Source of the DNA: Sellimonas sp963559135
GTDB lineage: Bacteria; Bacillota; Clostridia; Lachnospirales; Lachnospiraceae
Reading direction: 5' to 3'
Assembly: GCA_963559135.1 (NCBI GenBank)
Contig: CAUWJP010000034.1
Location: 1 to 26,023 of the forward strand
DNA: 26,023 bases
The notes under the pieces are model-generated. The model had not been told where the DNA came from, did no database searches, and worked only from the letters and a program-made list of their open reading frames with translations. A program made the position numbers and the translations under genes. Within the stretch, counting starts at the first letter, position 1, and each line of letters opens with the position of its first letter. Of this stretch, positions 22,899 to 26,023 are shown piece by piece.

Positions 22899-22927
22899 AG
22901 TATAATATAAGATAAAGAAAAAAGCAA
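22899..22927 (-). promoter_or_regulatory. Promoter of the predicted small RNA
   Basis: On the minus strand, TTGCTT (22927-22922), a 17-base spacer and TATACT (22904-22899), placing the start at about 22892, immediately before the 5' hairpin. Confidence 0.5.
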
Positions 22928-23001
22928 GTAAAATGTTAAAAAATACTAAAGAATCGGAAGAAAATCTTATTTTTCCTGTCCACTTTTTGGAAAAATGCAA
23001 G

Positions 23002-23031
23002 TGTATAAACCAGTTTAAATCGAGCATACTA
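23002..23031 (+). promoter_or_regulatory. Predicted forespore (sigma-G type) promoter
   Basis: TGTATA (23002-23007), 17 bases, then CATACTA (23025-23031). This agrees with the known sigma-G pattern of a GnATA-like -35 and CATnnTA -10. The start would be near 23038, with the ribosome binding site at 23052-23058. Confidence 0.55.
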
Positions 23032-23066
23032 AGAGCGTACCATAATTCAATAAGGAGGACATGGAA

Positions 23067-23279
23067 ATGGCAAAAAACTACAAAAACACAAACAACACAA
23101 ATAATATGAACAAAAACAACAGCGAGAACAATTCTTACAGCTCTTCTTACGGAAACATGCACACTCAGAACAGCAAGCAGACAGAGCGCACGAAAAACGC
23201 TGCAAAAAACAAAAACACAAATAAAACAACAGACTGCCATACCAAGGACTACAGCGACTACAATAACAGCAACTATTAG
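23067..23279 (+). CDS. Small Asn/Lys-rich hydrophilic protein, possible spore protein
   Basis: A 70-residue protein that I do not recognise. About 20 residues are Asn and about 9 Lys, with many Thr, Ser and Tyr and almost no hydrophobic residues (AKNYKNTNNTNNMNKNN at the N terminus, DYSDYNNSNY at the C terminus; one Cys). No membrane segment or signal peptide. AAGGAGG (23052-23058) lies 8 bases before ATG 23067; the ATG at 23061 is too close to it. A sigma-G-like promoter precedes it and a strong terminator follows, so it is a monocistronic, real gene. Size, hydrophilicity and promoter resemble minor small acid-soluble spore proteins, but that function is inference. Confidence 0.72.
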   Translation: MAKNYKNTNNTNNMNKNNSENNSYSSSYGNMHTQNSKQTERTKNAAKNKNTNKTTDCHTKDYSDYNNSNY

Positions 23280-23305
23280 GAATATGGTCTCAGAAATCAG
23301 AATTT

Positions 23306-23342
23306 CCCCGCTTTCATCACTAAGAAAGCGGGGAGGTTTTTT
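23306..23342 (+). terminator. Intrinsic terminator of the Asn-rich protein gene
   Basis: CCCCGCTTTC (23306-23315) pairs perfectly with GAAAGCGGGG (23324-23333), followed by AGG and six T residues. Confidence 0.95.
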
Positions 23343-23386
23343 GGAAAAAAGTCCGGAATAGAGCCATTTGATAAAAAAAGACTTTA

Positions 23387-23415
23387 TTGACAAGCAGGCG
23401 GTCAGCACGTAAGAT
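23387..23415 (+). promoter_or_regulatory. Promoter of the rlmL-rdgB-phosphoesterase operon
   Basis: TTGACA (23387-23392), a 17-base spacer and TAAGAT (23410-23415), 35 bases before the first start codon. Confidence 0.75.
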
Positions 23416-23449
23416 ATAGTAAGAAGAAAATCGGAAATGGAGAGGCAAT

Positions 23450-24610
23450 ATGCAGATAGAATACGTTGTACCGTGCCACTTTGGACTGGAGGCGGTACTC
23501 AAAAGAGAGATCCAGGATCTCGGTTATGAGATTTCACAGGTGGAAGACGGAAGAGTGTCCTTTTACGGAGATGAGCTGGCACTGTGCCGGGCAAATTTGT
23601 TCCTGCGCTCCGCGGAGAGGGTTCTCTTAAAGGCGGGAGAATTTTCGGCAGGTACATTTGAAGAACTCTTTCAGGGTACGAAGCAGATTCCGTGGGAGCA
23701 GTACATACCGGAAAACGGAAAGTTCTGGGTGGCAAAGGCGGCATCAGTTAAGAGCCGGCTGTTCAGCCCATCCGACATTCAGTCCATTATGAAGAAGGCG
23801 ATGGTAGAGCGGATGAAGGAGCATTACCATAAGAACTGGTTCCCGGAAGACGGAAGTGAATATCCGGTGCGTGTCTTTATCAAGAAGGACGTTGTGACAG
23901 TGGGGATCGATACGACGGGAGAGTCTCTGCACAAGAGAGGATACCGCCCGCAGAGCGGGAAAGCTCCGATCTCAGAGACGCTGGCAGCAGCATTGATTTT
24001 GCTTACTCCGTGGAAGAGAGATCGGATTCTGGTAGATCCGTTCTGTGGAAGCGGAACATTCGTAATCGAGGCGGCTATGATGGCGGCAGATATTGCTCCG
24101 GGAATGAACCGGGAGTTTACTGCAGAGAACTGGGGTAATCTGATCCCGAAAAAACACTGGTATGAAGCGTCTACAGAGGCGCAGGACCGCATAAGGCAGG
24201 ATGTGAAGGTAGATATCCAGGGTTATGACATTGATGATGAAGTCGTTCGTACTGCCCGGAAAAACGCTGTGAACGCAGGGGTAGACCATTTGATCCACTT
24301 CCAGCATAGGGCAGTTAAGGATCTGAGACATCCAAAGCCGTACGGATTTATTATTACCAATCCGCCTTATGGAGAGCGGCTGGAAGAAAAGGAGACACTC
24401 CCGCAGATCTACCGGGATTTCGGGGAGAGTTTCCGCGGACTGAAAGACTGGTCGGCATACATGATTACAAGCTATGAGGACACAGAACGGTGGTTTGGGC
24501 GGAAGGCGGATAAGAACCGAAAGATTTACAACGGAATGATCAAGACCTATTTTTACCAGTTTATGGGGCCGAAGCCGCCAAGAAAGAAAAAGGAAGAGCA
24601 GAACGTATAA
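23450..24610 (+). CDS. rlmL: THUMP-domain 23S rRNA (guanine-N2)-methyltransferase, RlmL/YpsC type
   Basis: A 386-residue class I SAM methyltransferase. The N terminus (about 1-60, PCHFGLEAVLKREIQDLGYE) and a THUMP RNA-binding domain (about 60-155) precede the Rossmann domain. The SAM motif is D196-PFCGSGTF and the catalytic motif is N304-PPYG. The tail is basic (PPRKKKEE). It matches the single-domain Firmicute YpsC-like form, shorter than the fused E. coli RlmKL. The predicted target is an N2-methylguanosine in 23S rRNA, by family. GGAGAGG precedes the ATG. It is followed after 26 bases by rdgB. Confidence 0.92.
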   Translation: MQIEYVVPCHFGLEAVLKREIQDLGYEISQVEDGRVSFYGDELALCRANLFLRSAERVLLKAGEFSAGTFEELFQGTKQIPWEQYIPENGKFWVAKAASVKSRLFSPSDIQSIMKKAMVERMKEHYHKNWFPEDGSEYPVRVFIKKDVVTVGIDTTGESLHKRGYRPQSGKAPISETLAAALILLTPWKRDRILVDPFCGSGTFVIEAAMMAADIAPGMNREFTAENWGNLIPKKHWYEASTEAQDRIRQDVKVDIQGYDIDDEVVRTARKNAVNAGVDHLIHFQHRAVKDLRHPKPYGFIITNPPYGERLEEKETLPQIYRDFGESFRGLKDWSAYMITSYEDTERWFGRKADKNRKIYNGMIKTYFYQFMGPKPPRKKKEEQNV

Positions 24611-24636
24611 ATAGAGAAGAAAGAAGGAATAGTAAG

Positions 24637-25230
24637 ATGAGCAGAATTGTATTTGCCACAGGCAATGCCGACAAGATGGTGGAGATTCGGGAGATTCTGA
24701 AAGACCTTGGCATGGAGATTCTTTCCATGAAAGAGGCAGGGGTGAACCCGGAGATTGTTGAGGATGGGTCTACGTTCGAGGAGAACGCGCTGATTAAGGC
24801 AAGGGCAGTTCATGTGCTTCTGCCGGACGATATTGTGATGGCGGACGATTCAGGGCTTGAAATCGACTATCTGAACAAGGAACCGGGCATCTATTCTGCC
24901 AGATACATGGGGGAAGATACTTCCTACGACATCAAGAATGGAGAACTGTTAAGAAGGATGGAAGGCGTACCGGACGAAAAGAGAACCGCACGGTTTGTCT
25001 GTGCCATCGCCGCAGTCTTTCCAGATGGAGAGGAGAAGACGGCACTGGGTACCATCGAGGGCAGAGTCGGTTATGAAATCAAAGGTGAGCACGGATTCGG
25101 CTATGATCCGATTTTTTACCTGCCTGAGTACGGGTGCACTACAGCAGAGCTTGAGCCGGAAAAGAAAAATGAGATCAGCCACAGGGGAAGAGGGCTTCAG
25201 CAGATGAAGAAGATGATAGAGGAGAGATAG
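24637..25230 (+). CDS. rdgB: XTP/dITP diphosphatase (Ham1/RdgB family)
   Basis: A 197-residue house-cleaning enzyme that hydrolyses non-canonical purine nucleoside triphosphates such as dITP and XTP to monophosphates. Motifs are FATGNADKMVEI at the N terminus, MADDSGLEIDYLNKEPGIYSARYMG, EHGFGYDPIFYLPEYGCT and EISHRGRGLQQM. The length is typical. It lies between rlmL and a YfcE-type phosphoesterase, 3 bases from the latter; the rdgB-phosphoesterase pairing is common in Firmicutes. Confidence 0.96.
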   Translation: MSRIVFATGNADKMVEIREILKDLGMEILSMKEAGVNPEIVEDGSTFEENALIKARAVHVLLPDDIVMADDSGLEIDYLNKEPGIYSARYMGEDTSYDIKNGELLRRMEGVPDEKRTARFVCAIAAVFPDGEEKTALGTIEGRVGYEIKGEHGFGYDPIFYLPEYGCTTAELEPEKKNEISHRGRGLQQMKKMIEER

Positions 25231-25233
25231 TGG

Positions 25234-25731
25234 ATGAAGAAGCAGAAAATTCTGGTAGTCAGTGATACACATAAAATACATACGAACTTTGAACGCGTCC
25301 TGGAGAAGGAAAAGCCGGTGGACTTCCTTTTCCATGCAGGTGATGTAGAGGGGAGAGAATGGGAAGTTCAGTACGGCAGCGGCTGTCCGTCTTATGTGGT
25401 AGCCGGAAACAATGACTTTTTCGGGGAGCTACCTCCGGAAGTGGAGATTCAGCTTGGGTCGCATAAGGTCTTTATGACACATGGACACCATTATTTTGTA
25501 TCTATGACACTGGATCATCTTAGAAGAGAAGCAAGGGCAAGACAGGCGGATATTGTGATCTTTGGCCATACACACAAGCCTTGCCTGAAATTTGAACAGG
25601 ACATGATAATCATGAATCCGGGCAGTCTTACTTATCCTCGTCAGGAGAACCGTCTGCCGAGCTATATCGTTCTGGAAATGGATGAAGATGGCACTGTGAC
25701 AGGCGAAATCAGATATCTGGAAAAAGCCTGA
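25234..25731 (+). CDS. Metallophosphoesterase, YfcE/MJ0936 family
   Basis: A 165-residue calcineurin-fold phosphodiesterase. The metal motifs appear in order: SDTH (10-13), HAGDVEG, GNNDF, THGHHY and GHTHKP, then NPGSLTYPR. Family members hydrolyse model phosphodiesters in vitro, and the natural substrate is not known. It starts 3 bases after rdgB and is translated from a GAGGAGAG inside the rdgB end. The end of the operon has no clear terminator before the tRNA promoter. Confidence 0.93.
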   Translation: MKKQKILVVSDTHKIHTNFERVLEKEKPVDFLFHAGDVEGREWEVQYGSGCPSYVVAGNNDFFGELPPEVEIQLGSHKVFMTHGHHYFVSMTLDHLRREARARQADIVIFGHTHKPCLKFEQDMIIMNPGSLTYPRQENRLPSYIVLEMDEDGTVTGEIRYLEKA

Positions 25732-25796
25732 AAAGGCCGTTGAAAAAGGGCGGGAAAACGGTTTGAAAAAATATGTAGAAAAAATAAAAAAAGTTG

Positions 25797-25825
25797 TTGA
25801 CAAATATCAGGAGTTCATATATAAT
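25797..25825 (+). promoter_or_regulatory. Consensus promoter of the tRNA cluster
   Basis: TTGACA (25797-25802), exactly 17 bases, TATAAT (25820-25825): a perfect sigma-A consensus, as expected for stable RNA genes. Confidence 0.92.
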
Positions 25826-25863
25826 AACTTTTGTCGTCAGGAAAAAACAAACGAGATAAAAAA

Positions 25864-25938
25864 CGGGGTGTGGCTCAGCTTGGCTAGAGCGCCTGGTTTG
25901 GGACCAGGAGGCCGCAGGTTCGAATCCTGTCACCCCGA
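25864..25938 (+). tRNA. tRNA-Pro (TGG anticodon)
   Basis: A 75-base cloverleaf. The acceptor CGGGGTG (25864-25870) pairs with CACCCCG (25931-25937), the anticodon stem CCTGG/CCAGG encloses TTTGGGA (anticodon TGG), and the T arm carries GGTTCGAATCC. CCA is not encoded. Confidence 0.97.
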
Positions 25939-25972
25939 TTCCTGGTAAAAACAGGAATCAATATTGTGATCT

Positions 25973-26023
25973 GCGGGTGTAGTTCAATGGTAGAACACCA
26001 GCCTTCCAAGCTGGATACGTGGG
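25973..26023 (+). tRNA. tRNA-Gly (TCC anticodon), cut by the window end
   Basis: GCGGGTG begins the acceptor, followed by the D arm (AGTTCAATGGTAGAAC) and the anticodon stem CCAGC/GCTGG with loop CTTCCAA (anticodon TCC). The T arm and 3' acceptor strand lie beyond the window. Confidence 0.9.

Noticed and set aside
22860..23408. Minus-strand 182-residue ORF with hydrophobic, Val/Cys-rich segments
   Set aside because: Most of it is the reverse of the Asn/Lys codons of the small plus-strand gene (AAC/AAA giving GTT/TTT), and it crosses that gene's terminator. No ribosome binding site supports it.
25732..25770. Terminator after the phosphoesterase gene
   Set aside because: Only a 5-base CCGTT/AACGG pairing is visible, with no convincing T-run.
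25709..25933. Minus-strand ORF with a GFEPAASWSQTRRSS-like N terminus
   Set aside because: It is the antisense reading of tRNA-Pro, a well-known annotation artefact.
25763..25948. Plus-strand ORF ending in GGRRFESCHPDSW
   Set aside because: It runs through the tRNA promoter and the tRNA-Pro sequence itself, so it is not a protein gene.

Overview
The window reads as an ordinary chromosomal segment of an anaerobic, spore-forming Firmicute, most likely a Lachnospiraceae member (Clostridia). The evidence is the type III glutamine synthetase, the murB-rapZ-whiA-HPr-like order, class II aldolase, a TPP riboswitch over thiM-thiE-HAD-thiD, a cytoplasmic SPOR-domain amidase, a HAAS/DUF1700 membrane protein, strong AGGAGG-type ribosome binding sites and tRNA genes without encoded CCA. 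I cannot name the species. I see no prophage, insertion sequence with a transposase, or CRISPR array. The only repeat-like insertion is a small palindromic element in the thiM leader.

Layout. 1-3030: a D-serine dehydratase fused to a PHP metallohydrolase (+), converging on a small membrane-anchored unknown protein (-). 3070-4647: divergent promoters and a cardiolipin synthase. 4679-7999: a TPP-riboswitch-controlled thiamin salvage operon (thiM, thiE, a HAD phosphatase, thiD), with a 142-bp palindromic repeat between the riboswitch terminator and thiM. 8040-9250: a secreted trigger-factor-like lipoprotein. 9442-13440: a run holding a YgjP-type metalloprotein, a membrane-tethered sigma-like protein with a YARHG domain, a SPOR-domain amidase behind a hairpin that buries its ribosome binding site, and a degenerate sigma-70-like protein. 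13456-14736: a CNNM/CBS membrane protein (-). 14811-18037: murB, rapZ, whiA and an HPr-like protein with Asp at position 15. 18089-19033: a lipid kinase. 19052-20133: tRNA-Glu apparently co-transcribed with fructose-bisphosphate aldolase. 20161-22797: type III glutamine synthetase and a HAAS-domain membrane protein. 22806-22927: a predicted minus-strand, C-rich small RNA. 23002-23342: a predicted forespore sigma-G promoter driving a 70-residue Asn/Lys-rich protein. 23387-25731: rlmL-like methyltransferase, rdgB and a YfcE-type phosphoesterase. 25797 to the end: a consensus promoter, tRNA-Pro and a truncated tRNA-Gly.

Functional themes are cell envelope (cls, murB, amidase, lipoprotein foldase, lipid kinase), carbon and nitrogen regulation (HPr-like, rapZ, fba, GSIII), thiamin salvage and sporulation. 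The most unusual items are the DsdA-PHP fusion, the two odd sigma-like proteins on either side of an amidase with a buried ribosome binding site, the predicted minus-strand sRNA carrying anti-Shine-Dalgarno motifs, and the predicted sigma-G gene. None has experimental support here, and all functional calls rest on motif recognition without database searches.
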